Below, one piece after another: positions 1 through 10,270 of a DNA stretch of 64,000 nucleotides. Below the pieces are notes generated by a model that ran no database searches, was not told where the DNA came from, and worked only from the letters and a program-made list of their open reading frames with translations. A program made the position numbers and the translations under genes. The stretch lies in contig JAGVVL010000001.1 in assembly GCA_018287875.1 (NCBI GenBank), positions 9,114,001 through 9,178,000 on the forward strand, given 5' to 3'. Origin of the DNA: Nigrospora sphaerica (Eukaryota > Ascomycota > Sordariomycetes > Amphisphaeriales > Apiosporaceae). Positions within the stretch are counted from its first letter, which is position 1, and every line of letters starts with the position of its first letter.

Positions 1-59
1 AACCGCGTCCACCCCGACAACGTCCATCCTCAAAAGGTAACAAGCCAAGGCGGGGGTCG

Positions 60-1370
60 TTGCGACCGGAACGCCCCCGTCCCGTACCTACGGTCCACCC
101 AGTTTTGCTTCCGCCGTCTCTTCCCTGCACCCAAGTCGGGACTGTTTGTGCTGACGGAGCCCGATCGATTGTCGGGGGCCACAGGAATAGGAACTCAAAG
201 TACAACTCGAGCAATTTGGTTCGCTTCCTCTCCAAGAAACTAGGCCGGACCTTCAACAAGAGGGCGGGCTTCCGGGGCAGGGCTTTCCTGCCCAATGATC
301 AAGTAGGTGCCGCCGGCTGGTCGTCGAAGCACTTGTCACTGACGCATGGCCGCTTAGGTCGAAAGAGAGAGAAACAGTAAGGCTACCCCGTCGACCCCTC
401 TGACGGCGCGGGGTTCCTCTGCAGGCATTGCTGACTCATTACTCTTGTGCCTCAGTCCTGCAGCACCAGCTGATACTCGATGTACTCGACGGCAGACTCT
501 TCCTGTGTCCGGCCAAACCCAGGCGCGTCCTCGATGTGGGGACGGGCCCAGGCCTGTGGTGCCTAGTACGTGTGTCCCCGCCCCGTCTTCACTGGCTTGC
601 AGCCCTGGCGTGTAGCCCCAACCGAGATGCATACTGACTAGTGACATGCAGGAAGTTGGCAAGCACCCCCTCCTCTCTTTCGAACCCATGATGGACTCGA
701 CCTATGAACGTGTCCTTGGCGGTAGTGAGGCTGCTAACGCGTCGACGGCGGATTAGCGCAACGGTTTCCCGAAGCACAGGTACTCGGCATTGACGTGGAT
801 CCGGTGCGGCCGCCCTACAATCTCCCAAATTGCAAGTTCCGGGTGCAGGACGCGTCGGAGCCGTGGGATTTCGACGAGACATTCGACTTTATCCATGTGC
901 GCATGTTGGGCGAGCTGCCCATCGGCAAGGCCATGCTACTCGACTGGATGTACGACCATCTCAACCCCGGCGGGTGGATAGAGATAACGGAGTGGCTGGT
1001 CAAATTTCAGTCGCCCAATCACTCGCTCCACTACTTCAACATCTGGAACGAGAACTTTCGTCGGGGACTGCGTACGTTCGGGACGACGCCCGAGTGGTCC
1101 CTTATGTGGCGGCCCTTCATGGAGAAAAAGGGCGCGGTGCACGTCGTGGAGCGCAAGCACCCGGTGCCTTTGAATCCTTGGGCGCCTGGCAAGCGGCTGC
1201 AGAGGCAGGGCGCAATGATGGCCGAGAACGTCCAGACGTTCCTCGAGGGTGCCACGATGCCCGTATTCACGGGCGCCCTGGGTTGGCCGACTGAGAAGGT
1301 CCAGAAATTGCTGACGAATCTCCGACAAGAAGCCGAGGACGTGAATGTCCACGGTTTCCTAACGCTGTAG
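60..1370 (+). CDS. LaeA-like class I SAM-dependent methyltransferase (5' end unresolved)
   Basis: Fungal class I methyltransferase of the LaeA/TAM type. Family landmarks come in order: GRTF...FLPNDQ near 255-302, LQHQLILDVLDG near 458, SAM motif I VLDVGTGPGLW (about 524-559), FPEAQVLGIDVDP (765-797), and FDFIHVRMLGE followed by LNPGGWIEI (after 880). My splice model is: exon to 302, intron 303-357, exon 358-376, intron 377-455, exon 456-565, intron 566-651, a 7-nt microexon 652-658, a GC-AG intron 659-756, and last exon 757-1370 with a TAG stop. All phases agree. No ATG lies in the open frame before 302 and that frame is open to the window edge, so the true start is in an upstream exon, possibly outside the window. 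The substrate is unknown; such enzymes act as regulators or on small molecules. Family is fairly certain, the 5' end is not. Confidence 0.72.
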
Positions 1371-2612
1371 GTTCCGTGCGGGCAAGTGGCGATGGGTTTG
1401 GGAGGAGGGCTAACCAACGCCAGGAACACGATATACTGCCAGAAACCGCGCGAAGGCTCCTCGATATCATCCGCCAGCATCCAGCATCGTCCATCGACGT
1501 CGAGCCTACTTGCGGAGGTCAAAAGGTGAAACTGTGTGGGGCGGGAAGGAAACGATGAATGGGGCCGCGACCCGGCGATGAGCAAATGAGGCAGCTTTTG
1601 CCCGGCGAGGCAGATGACTGGTCAGGTGATGCGCCGGCGTGACGTGCAAGAGCGAGAGTTCGCCGTAGGTAAAGCGTTTATCGCGCCCCGATGCAGGGGC
1701 ATCGAACGAGGACATGGAACCCACGCCGACCGTGAGAGTGGCTGATACGGCTGCCCGGGCAGGGCCATCCCACAAGGCAGCGAGAGCCGAGCAACGAGCC
1801 GCACGGCGAGGGTAGGTAGCAGGACGACTCAAGTCGTGCCACTTGCTGAGCCCCATGACATCAGGTCATGTGGGATGGATGGGACAGGAATCGTGAAGGA
1901 CAGGCAAAAGTCCCTTCATGGCCGACGGATGACCCAACAGAGGCAGGATCCATCTGGAAGCGCGCGATGGTGGGAAGCCGTTGCGGTGGCGGGAGTTGAT
2001 GCGCAATAAGACCGGGAGCTCTGCCGGCTCTAGCACTACGTAACTCGCTCCAAGTAGTAATGCACATTGGCGTCTCTGCGCCGCCGTGGTTTTGAATGCA
2101 ATTTTTGAGGGCAGGCGTGGATTGCCATCCCCTCCCCACCATCCCATGTGAGTGTGGCTGCCTTGATCCCATTGTCATCTAAGGTACTTAGGTACGAAAA
2201 TGGGGAGGCAGAAGTGCAGGCACGGGGTTAGCGTAGGGAGTCTCTCTTGCTAATTGGGGGTCCTGCACACCGAACTGAAGGCGCGGGCGCGCCCTCCTTC
2301 CCTTCCACCCCACTCCGGCGCCACTGCCCCAGGCGGCCCCGTCACGTTGGCGGCGCCTGCATCAACTGACGGCGACACAGGACACCTCCAAATCCGGGGC
2401 CGACGCAGCGCCTGATGCATGCGCACTTCATCGCACCTGTTGCCATGGGATCCCACGACGAGTCGCTCCCGACCACGCGCGCATTTTGCTGCGCTTCGCC
2501 TGCGCCTGCGCCCACGCACAAAACCGCCGCGATGCCGTCGCGCGCGTCGCCGCGGCTCGTTCGAGGCGGCCCCTACTACAGTTGCGCACGCCCTCGTTGA
2601 CCATCCGCAACC
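1371..2612. other. Intergenic region
   Basis: Gap between the methyltransferase and the membrane coiled-coil gene. No frame shows family motifs or a convincing exon structure. The last 150 bases are GC-rich and act as the leader of the next gene, whose start sits in a good context (CAACC before ATG). Confidence 0.5.
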
Positions 2613-3647
2613 ATGAGCGATCCAGAAGCCAAACCCGAGTCACTCGAATGGATCGATTCCGTCCTCGGCATCGTGAGCTTCATCATCATGCTGCTCAACC
2701 TCATCGCGCTCTACGCCGACATGGTGCGCACCCTCCATTACGCCCCGCAACAGATGCGCGACTCGTTCGGGAACTTGCGCCAGCAGCTGGCCGAGGAGCG
2801 CGAGGCCCTCATGCACCAGATGCGCCAGAGCCGCCTGAACCAAGAGCTGGAGCGCCAGCAGAAGCAGCAGCAGCAGCGCCGCCGCGCATCCCAACAGCCC
2901 CCGGCGGGCACCCTGCCCCTGACGTACCCGGACCAGACCCTGCTGCTGCACTACAACACCCTCAAGGGGCTGTGGTTGCGCTACAAGGAGCTCGAGCGCC
3001 CGTTCCTGGCCGACGACGACGAGCGCGCCGAGGCCGCCATGGCCAAGCTCGAGCGCGATGACTCGTGGAATACGGCCGACTTCCGCGGCGCCCACCTGCA
3101 CCGCGACCCGCACCGCAAACACTCGGGCCAGCCCGACCTGGCCCTGCTCGGCCCCGACGACTTCAAGTCGCTGTACCGCTGCGACTTCGTACACCGCTTC
3201 ATCTGGTGGCAGGTGAAGCCTGACGTCAAGAGCCTCGGCGAGAAGGTGGTCAAGATCATGATGCGTCGCATGGAGCGCGAAGTCACCCAGACCCGCCTGA
3301 TGCTGATGCAAAACCGCGGCATCGAGTTCAAGTTTGACGGCTACTACCACAGCAACGGCGCCGCCGCCGCGACGACGACCGAGGCGACAGTGTCGTCGCA
3401 GGCCCAGGGGAGCGCCACGGCGACGGCGACGCGCTACGAGAGGAACACGGTCGTGGAGCAGCCTACGGGGGTGGGAAGCGAAGACGAATTGCTCCGTCGC
3501 CCGCCCCGCGCAGCGTCGGAAACACGGCACGGGTCCCGCCGCGAGAGGATTGTGCGGAGGAGAGACGGCCATGGACATGGCCGGCAGTACTACGTGACAG
3601 AGTACACGACGGAGCGCCGGGGCAGGATGAGAAGCCGCCATGACTGA
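2613..3647 (+). CDS. Conserved-looking fungal membrane protein with coiled coil (function unknown)
   Basis: Single-exon gene of 344 residues starting at an ATG in a good context. One hydrophobic segment at about residues 17-38 (VLGIVSFIIMLLNLIALY) is probably a membrane anchor. It is followed by a charged, glutamine-rich stretch at 44-95 that looks like a coiled coil. A middle block (about 100-235) is rich in aromatic and charged residues and includes FVHRFIWWQVKPDVKSLGEKVV, read here in two parts. The C-terminus is low in complexity, Ala/Thr then Arg-rich (RRERIVRRRDGHGHG). I do not recognise a named domain. A clean 1 kb frame with normal start and stop supports a real gene. It lacks the GGCTGAC promoter motif of the cluster genes, so it is probably unrelated to them. 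Confidence 0.75.
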   Translation: MSDPEAKPESLEWIDSVLGIVSFIIMLLNLIALYADMVRTLHYAPQQMRDSFGNLRQQLAEEREALMHQMRQSRLNQELERQQKQQQQRRRASQQPPAGTLPLTYPDQTLLLHYNTLKGLWLRYKELERPFLADDDERAEAAMAKLERDDSWNTADFRGAHLHRDPHRKHSGQPDLALLGPDDFKSLYRCDFVHRFIWWQVKPDVKSLGEKVVKIMMRRMEREVTQTRLMLMQNRGIEFKFDGYYHSNGAAAATTTEATVSSQAQGSATATATRYERNTVVEQPTGVGSEDELLRRPPRAASETRHGSRRERIVRRRDGHGHGRQYYVTEYTTERRGRMRSRHD

Positions 3648-4164
3648 GCGAGGCCGTTCCGGGGTAGTGGTGTAGCATCGGGGCCTTAATGCCCCTCTTA
3701 ATAATCAAGATACTTCACCCCCGGGCAACACGATCAGGGCGACGGAACGCACCCGACCGGCCTGCCACTTGTTTCGAGACCTATATGCTCCGGGAATCCC
3801 AAACAACTTGAGGCTACGCTCGGTCCGGGCCGAGTCATGGACCTGCATGTCCCCTATTCGTAAGGTTGCGTCGAGAACGGAACGGCACGACTGCGCCACT
3901 GGGGCCGTTGCTGGTAGGGCGCCCGAGCACAGGCTCGCGTGGGTCGGGGGCACCGGGGGGGGTCCGCTACCGCGGGGCTGTGCAGCTTGGAGACCTCCGT
4001 AGGGCACTTTGCCAATGCCATTAGGTCTAAGCACAGGCAGTTGTCGTGGGTTGGACGCTCATGATAGCAGAAGATAACTTAAAGGCATCTCCAGCACGTT
4101 TGGGTGGGCAGTTTGGTCCAGGCAGAAGCCCTTTTCCATTCAGTTGCCACCACAGCTCGCAATC
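3648..4164. other. Intergenic region
   Basis: No coding signal or repeat was recognised. It holds the 3' flank of the membrane protein gene and the promoter of the alpha/beta hydrolase gene. Confidence 0.5.
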
Positions 4165-5195
4165 ATGAAGAACCCGTTCTGTCTCGACCCCGCCGTCTAC
4201 AAGACGGTCGATGGCCAGGACCTCGAGGCCTGGGTAGACGTGCCTCATGCCAGCGCCACGGTGCCCTTCGGGACCAAGCTGCCAGTCGGTACGAAGCTGT
4301 GTCCCCTGAACCCTCGGCTCTCCCCCGCGGCCCCGTCGTCTAACCTCGCCCCTCTCTCCAGTCATCAGCATCCCCACCGAGGCCGGCCTGGGCGGATCGT
4401 ACCGCATGATCAACAGGGTTCAGGATAGCGATTTGACCGGGCGGCGGTACATTCGCGTGTCGTTCAACTACCGGCCCGTCGACCATCCCGACCTGCTCCG
4501 GGGCCCCGTTCAGGACTGCCGCGACCTGCTGGCGTGGGTCTACAACGGCGGCCTGGCCGCCACCATCGAGAAGGAGTGGGAAGATAGGTTCCCCGTGGAC
4601 CTCGACCGCGTATACGCCTCGGGCATCTCTTACGGCGGCCTTCTGGCGCTATCTCTGGTACGTTCCCCCGTTCCCCGGGCGAGGTTATTCCTTCCGGTCC
4701 CGGGCTACCGCCGGTGGTGGTTGTGTCTAACGTGGGCCAAACCTCGCACAGGGCTGGGACGTGCCCCGACCCGTTGCCGGCATCCTGGCCGTCGGCGCGC
4801 CGTGCGACTTTGGCAACGCGCAGTGGACGGCGGCGACGCCGGGCGCACGCGACGCCGTCGAGGCCGACATGGCGGTGCTGAACCGCACGCACACGCCGCG
4901 CGGCTCGCTCTTCGACGTCGCCGCCGATACGGCCCCCGAGGCCCTGGCCGCCGTCGACCCCGTCACCCACGCGGCATCCGCCTTCCCGCCCACCTTCCTC
5001 GTCCACGCCACCGGCGACCCCATCGTCCCCGTCGCCCTTCCCCGCGCCCTCGCTGCGCGCCTGCGCCACCTCGGCGTTCGCTGCGAGCTCGTCGAGGTCC
5101 CCGGCGACGAGCACCTCTTCGCCTCCCGGATCGGCCAAGACTCGGAGGCAGCCAAGGCTATGGCGCAGGCCCTGGATTTCTTGAGTAACAATTAA
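4165..5195 (+). CDS. Alpha/beta hydrolase fold protein (esterase/lipase-like)
   Basis: Three exons (4165-4288, 4362-4657, 4752-5195) joined at GT-AG introns with matching phases give 287 residues. The nucleophile elbow GISYGG places the serine at residue 131. HATGDPIVP places the acid at D229, and PGDEHLF places the histidine at H261, so the triad is in the usual order. A block typical of alpha/beta hydrolase-3 esterases (RVSFNYRPVDHP, then CRDLLAWV) precedes the elbow. The HGGG oxyanion loop expected after the first strand is not visible; the sequence there is VISIPTEAGLGGS. No signal peptide is seen, so it is probably cytosolic. The substrate is unknown. There is no cluster motif upstream, so membership in the biosynthetic cluster is unlikely. 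Confidence 0.8.
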
Positions 5196-8100
5196 CGTAG
5201 TTATTACATGCGCACTTTGGTGTCTGGCTTGGCAGCGAACGAAGCGATGGGTATACGCCATTGGTCTTCGACACATTTGATCACTTTGTTACCCGTGAGG
5301 TCTGTAGTTGTACGGCCGTATAAGAGCCAATCACGCGTTGCACGACCGGCACCACTCTTCCAATTGTGCCATAACAGTAGTGAGCACACTGATTTATGCC
5401 TGAATACAAGAGAACAATGATCAGCACTGAAATATAAGAATCCGTGTCACGTCTGCCACCCTCATGTAACTTGGTAGCTTGCATAGTCCGGTTTCCCAAA
5501 ATTTGATTCCCACCGATAATCCGTTTGATGGCCTATGGCGAAGCATAACCCCATCGACAATGGTTCTCCATCTGCATCGAGCAGCATCACCAGGCCTTTC
5601 ACCCAACCAAGCGCTCGCAACGACTCTAATGAACATGAAGGCGACACCAAACACACGGCAATCCACAGAGCCCGACATTGGAAATAGTCGCCTGCTCCCG
5701 ATTTCGTGATTAGCCGACGCCGTTCTGCTGGCTGCTGGCTTTACTTTCCTTGCTCTGGGTGTCGTTTCTTCTTTGTATAATGAATAGCCAGTCCACGAAA
5801 ACTAGACAGCGGTAGGCACGCTTAACAGCGACACACTCATCGATATAACACTGCTGTCCACATCTTTACCGTTCTATTTAGCCGTATTTATAGTCGACGT
5901 TCGTGTGATGCTTAGAAAAAGGCGAACGGATCGGTACACCGGACCTACTTACGGGCAGCACGTCGCTTGCGAGATCCTTTTGGCGCGTATTACCCTGCGT
6001 TCCTTTATTGCCTCGGTTTCCCTTCTCTTACTCTTCATCTGGATGTTCTCCGCCATCGGAAACCAGGCTTATCTAAGCGTCTTTACAACCGAGTAGCTTA
6101 ATAAGACGGCCTAGGCTGAGTATACTTGCTTCGCACAGAACAAAAAAAAGTAATGGGGTTGGGGGATTTTACGGCAAGTTGGTACATGTGGTAAAATCCG
6201 AGCGCGTGGGAAATCTGTACTTATGCTAATTAGATGCCTTAAACGATGAAGATGCACTCCTGGCTCTCGATACTTTCTTTATGTCCGCCTCCCCCTGTCT
6301 CGGCCGGACACCAAGAAAAGCCCGCGACACCTTTGGTTCAACGTCAAAACGCCGATGGTCAAATAGTTCGGGCGCAAAATCACCTAAGAGAACTCTTCCG
6401 ATGTGCCGTAAACGACGCTAAACATCGAGACTTCACATTGCCGGCTGGTCGGCGACTCAAGACAGTTTCCTAAGCTTGGAAAATGCCTTAATTACCCAAA
6501 AGAAGACGGCGAACCACGACTCTAGGAGAAAAAGCACGCCAGCTGCGAACGGGGACTTTGTGCCGCGGTGAGAGTTCGACGCTCTCGCCCCTTGGTAATC
6601 CCGCAGCCTATCGGATTTGTTAGGGATGATTATCTAGTGGGTCAACAATGTCAGTTTAACACATGCAACCCGTGTCGGTGTTGGATGGGCTCTCATTTAG
6701 TGGTATACCGACCGGCAATCCGGAGCACCCAACTTGGAATTTCAACATGAATCTTCAGAAACTTCCCCCGGACGTCTTCACTTTCCCCGCAGCCTCAAAA
6801 CCCATGCATTTGGCTGAAACCTAATTAGGCCAATCGGTGGCCATGGTTCGAGTGTCAGGGGCTGAAGTGTACTTGCGCCCACCCGGGTAACACACTCAAT
6901 AACGTAGTATAAGCCCCGCGTAAGGCAGGGGTCTGTCGCCAATTAGTACAGTACTTAGTAGAGCGTTTAAGCTCAATTCTCGATCGCGTCGTTACCCTCT
7001 CGATATTTAGCGGATTTTGAGGGCAAATGGACGCTTGTTTGTGGGGTGTGGATGATCTCGGAAGCAAGGAATACCTGGAGTGCATCTGACAGGCAGCGTT
7101 TTAGGTGAAAAGTCAAGTACGAGACGTGACTAAAGATTGTAACATGATGTTTCGTTCATGCTATGCTTTATATGTACTGGTGGGTCATCGCTAATAAAAT
7201 GCACATGAGATGGGCTTGTTGGGATACGCCACGCGCAGGTTCTCAAATCTGCCTCGGCCTCGCTCGGCTACTTTTCTGGCCTCTATGATAGGACCTTCCG
7301 CGTGATTTAGGACTATGGGGCCCTGGCCACTAGAAAAAAGGGCTCGTATGGGACACCATCTCAACCAACGTCAGCAGATGTCACACGACATGGCTGTTGA
7401 TTTCGGTCGCTTCGTCTCCGATTCTGATGCTCGACACCTTGCCCCGCGCCACGCTACTGTTTGTCAATAGGGTCCCGAGGAAGCTGGACATGAATGTCTC
7501 CTCGCTCGTTCAGTACAACCACCATATGCTGTTTCCCGTAACGGACGCGGCGGGTGAAGAACTGTCGTGATCGGTACGGCGACGTTTTGCCGGATGAGCC
7601 GGAGGGCCGTCTAGCTATCGGGTCGGTGGACGACGAAGGTGCTATGGTGGAGTGCGTCCGCCGCCGCCGGTAATGTATATGACTGACGCTGGCGAGTCAA
7701 AAGGGGCAGGGGGGTGAGTAGTTGTTAGATCGGCCGGAGGACTTGGGATCCCGTCGGCGGCACTTGGGATCTACATTTCAATCTCTATAGTTGTCCACGT
7801 GTCAATCTATACAGTTATTCACCTAGTCACGCTCGAAATAGGAGCACGAAACGCTTGGCTCTCTATCTCGATCGCAGTTAGACTGACAGGCCGCTGTAGC
7901 CGCCCCGTTCCTAGAAGGGTATCTAGATATGCTGATTTTAGCGGCCCTTGGCGGAAGAGCCAAATCGGGACGCGGCGGGAGGCGATTCAGCGAATACAAA
8001 CCGGTAGTTTCTTCCCTCAGCACTAAGGCATGCCGCGCAACAGAAGCGGTGCTGGATGTAGGTCTTCGGTTCGGGACTCGGCGCGGTGGACTTCAGCCAC

Positions 8101-8807
8101 GGCATGTGGGCCACCACGGAGGCGGATCGGTATTCACATCGTGATATGCGCAGTCGGTAGCCGGGAAAAAGGCATGCGCCGATGTTACGCTGGGCTCGGC
8201 CGGATCGACGTGCTCCGTCGCTGCTCGGTACAAGCTTGACTTGGCCTTGAGTTGCCCAGCCTCGCAAGCCGCATGGACACTACGGAACCTACCCAACCCG
8301 GATCCCCGGTCGTGAAATCGGGCCGTAGCAACGTATCTTAGTGTCCTTGCAGAGCCTTTGCCGCGCCAGAATCTGTTAATTGGAGCCTCGTGCCAAGAAA
8401 TGGAGTGAAGGGGCCGAACAGCACATGAGCGTGCCAAGGGGGGGTAGCTAACCAATACCACCTTGTCCTAGGCGCTCCAGTCGTACGTCTTGTTCTTTAC
8501 CTATAACCTTGCCCATTATACATTTATCTCGGACGGCATACCGGTAGGAATATTGTGATTGCGACGCAACGGGCTCCCGTGATGTAACCTGGATGCGGGG
8601 AGTCCGGCACGGTCAGCAGAATTGGCTTTTGATCATCATACCGTTGCATCTATCATTTTGGAAAGTCGTCTATAAAACCCGAAAAATGCCTTGCCCGTCG
8701 GAAGGAAAGGTTTATACCAGCACCCCAACTCGAGTAGGCGCTCTCGCATATCTCGTTTCTGGCCCTGACGCCGGCCCTGGTTGACTTACAACGTGTTTCG
8801 TTTCGCC
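5196..8807. other. 3.6 kb gene desert with LPMO promoter at its right end
   Basis: GC content is visibly lower than in flanking genes, and all six frames are broken into short ORFs without family motifs. I see no transposase, reverse transcriptase or long terminal repeat. It may hold old decayed repeats, but nothing identifiable remains. A TATAAAA box at 8671-8677 belongs to the LPMO gene. Confidence 0.5.
8671..8677 (+). promoter_or_regulatory. TATA box of the AA9 LPMO gene
   Basis: TATAAAA lies 131 bp before the ATG at 8808, a normal distance for a fungal gene with a short leader. Confidence 0.5.
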
Positions 8808-9787
8808 ATGCGTCGTAGCCTCGCGAACATCGCCGCCTGGTGCCTGGCGTTGGCACTGCCGGCGCAAGCGCACTATCGGTTCAGCAAGCTGCAGGTCAAT
8901 GGACGGCCGACCAGCGACTGGGAGTACATACGGGAAAACAGCAACGGCATAATGCCTACGAAGCAGTTCTTGGCGCCGTCGGACGACTTCCGGTGCAACT
9001 CGGGCAGCTTCGCCAACGCGGCGCGCACCAAGGTGTACAAGGTAAACCCGGGGGACGAGCTCGGCTTCCAGCTGTGGTACTACGCGACCATGAAGCACCC
9101 GGGGCCCCTGACGATCCACATGTCGCGGGCGCCGGGCGACGTGCGCCAGTACCGCGGCGACGGCGACTGGTTCAAGGTGCACCAGGAGATCATCTGCCGC
9201 CCGCCGTCCAACGGCTACCTGCAGGACACCGACTGGTGCACCTGGGACCGCAGCACTGTCAGCTTCCGCCTGCCCCTGGACACGCCGCCCGGCCAGTACC
9301 TCGTCCGCGTCGAGCACATCGCCATCCACGGCGCCCAGAGCGGCAACACCGAGTTCTACTTTGAATGTGCGCAAATAGAGGTTGGTGGCAACGGTGCTGG
9401 CAAACCTGGCCCGCTCGTCAAGATCCCCGGCCTCTACGACTCCAACGACCCGGCTCTGCGCTTCTTCATCTACGCCGCCCGCAACTACCCTTACACCAAC
9501 ATTGGTAAGCACACCGTCTGGACTGGCAGCGGTGGTGGAGGTGACAACGGAGGTGGTGACGGGGGCGGAGGAGGAGGAGGAGGTGGTGGTGGTGGTGGTG
9601 GTAGTGCTGGCGACACCACGGTTCCCCTGTACGGTCAGTGCGGAGGCAAGGGCTACAAAGGGCCGACCCAATGCGCACGAGGGGTTTGCAAGTTCACTAA
9701 TGAGTGGTAAGTTATACTTCAAGAACGCCTCCTGGGCTTTACAAGAGGAGGAGTTAACCGCTGTCCAGGTATTCGCAATGCGTCTGA
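8808..9787 (+). CDS. Secreted AA9 lytic polysaccharide monooxygenase with C-terminal CBM1
   Basis: Copper enzyme (formerly GH61) that oxidatively cleaves cellulose outside the cell. A signal peptide (residues 1-21, ending LPAQA) leaves His22 as the N-terminal copper ligand. The second histidine is H97 (MKHPGP) and the axial tyrosine Y184 (EFYFECAQ). The catalytic module ends near residue 245. A nearly pure glycine linker follows, then a CBM1 starting YGQCGGKGYKGPTQC. A canonical GTAAGT donor sits inside the last Trp codon. Splicing 9707-9768 (62 nt) adds YSQCV and a stop, completing the CBM1 cysteines; unspliced, it would stop at W and lose the last cysteine. Total 305 residues. The usual Gln two residues before the axial Tyr is Glu here. 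The start at 8808 gives a clean signal peptide. Not part of the metabolite cluster by promoter motif. Confidence 0.93.
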
Positions 9788-10270
9788 CTTTCGCCATGGC
9801 CGAGGGAGACTCTCTCTGGAACGAGGTTACGTTGGGGTGACGCCTGGAAACGACAAATTCGGGAGTGGCTTTTCGTCGCATTGCACGCGCTGAAGACAAG
9901 TCACTCACCAAATAAACAAGAGTAAGGACTCGAAGAGTATGCAAGAGAGTTGTTATCAGGGACTGTGTGAAGAATATCGGCTATACTGTCTTCCTTTGTA
10001 AATGATTGAGCTCAACATTGTTGCCAGAAAGCAGAGAACATCAAGAAACACGTGCTTGGTGGCATGATCGTGACTAGATGAAGATGACGTTGGCCAAAGT
10101 AAGGCAAAGTGAGATTCAATAATACTATAGATGGTATTGTAGTGCTATGAAACGACCAATAAATCAGATATCCTCGCAAATCAATCATGATCCCTAGGCG
10201 TAGTAACTGGCGGGAGCGACCAACCACTCGCTTAAATAGAAACATAAATCAAAGCGCTCATCCAACAGTG
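9788..10270. other. Convergent intergenic region
   Basis: AT-richer gap between the 3' ends of the LPMO and the EasF-like gene. No gene is seen. It should hold both polyadenylation regions. Confidence 0.5.

Noticed and set aside
2640..3641. Antisense ORF (333 codons) under the membrane protein gene
   Set aside because: Leu/Ala/Val/His/Arg-rich mirror of a GC-rich gene; the sense protein has an anchor, coiled coil and good start context.
6570..6586. Hairpin GAGAG-TTCGACG-CTCTC, like a tRNA T-arm
   Set aside because: No matching acceptor stem, D-arm or anticodon arm is found upstream; taken as chance or a long-dead tRNA.
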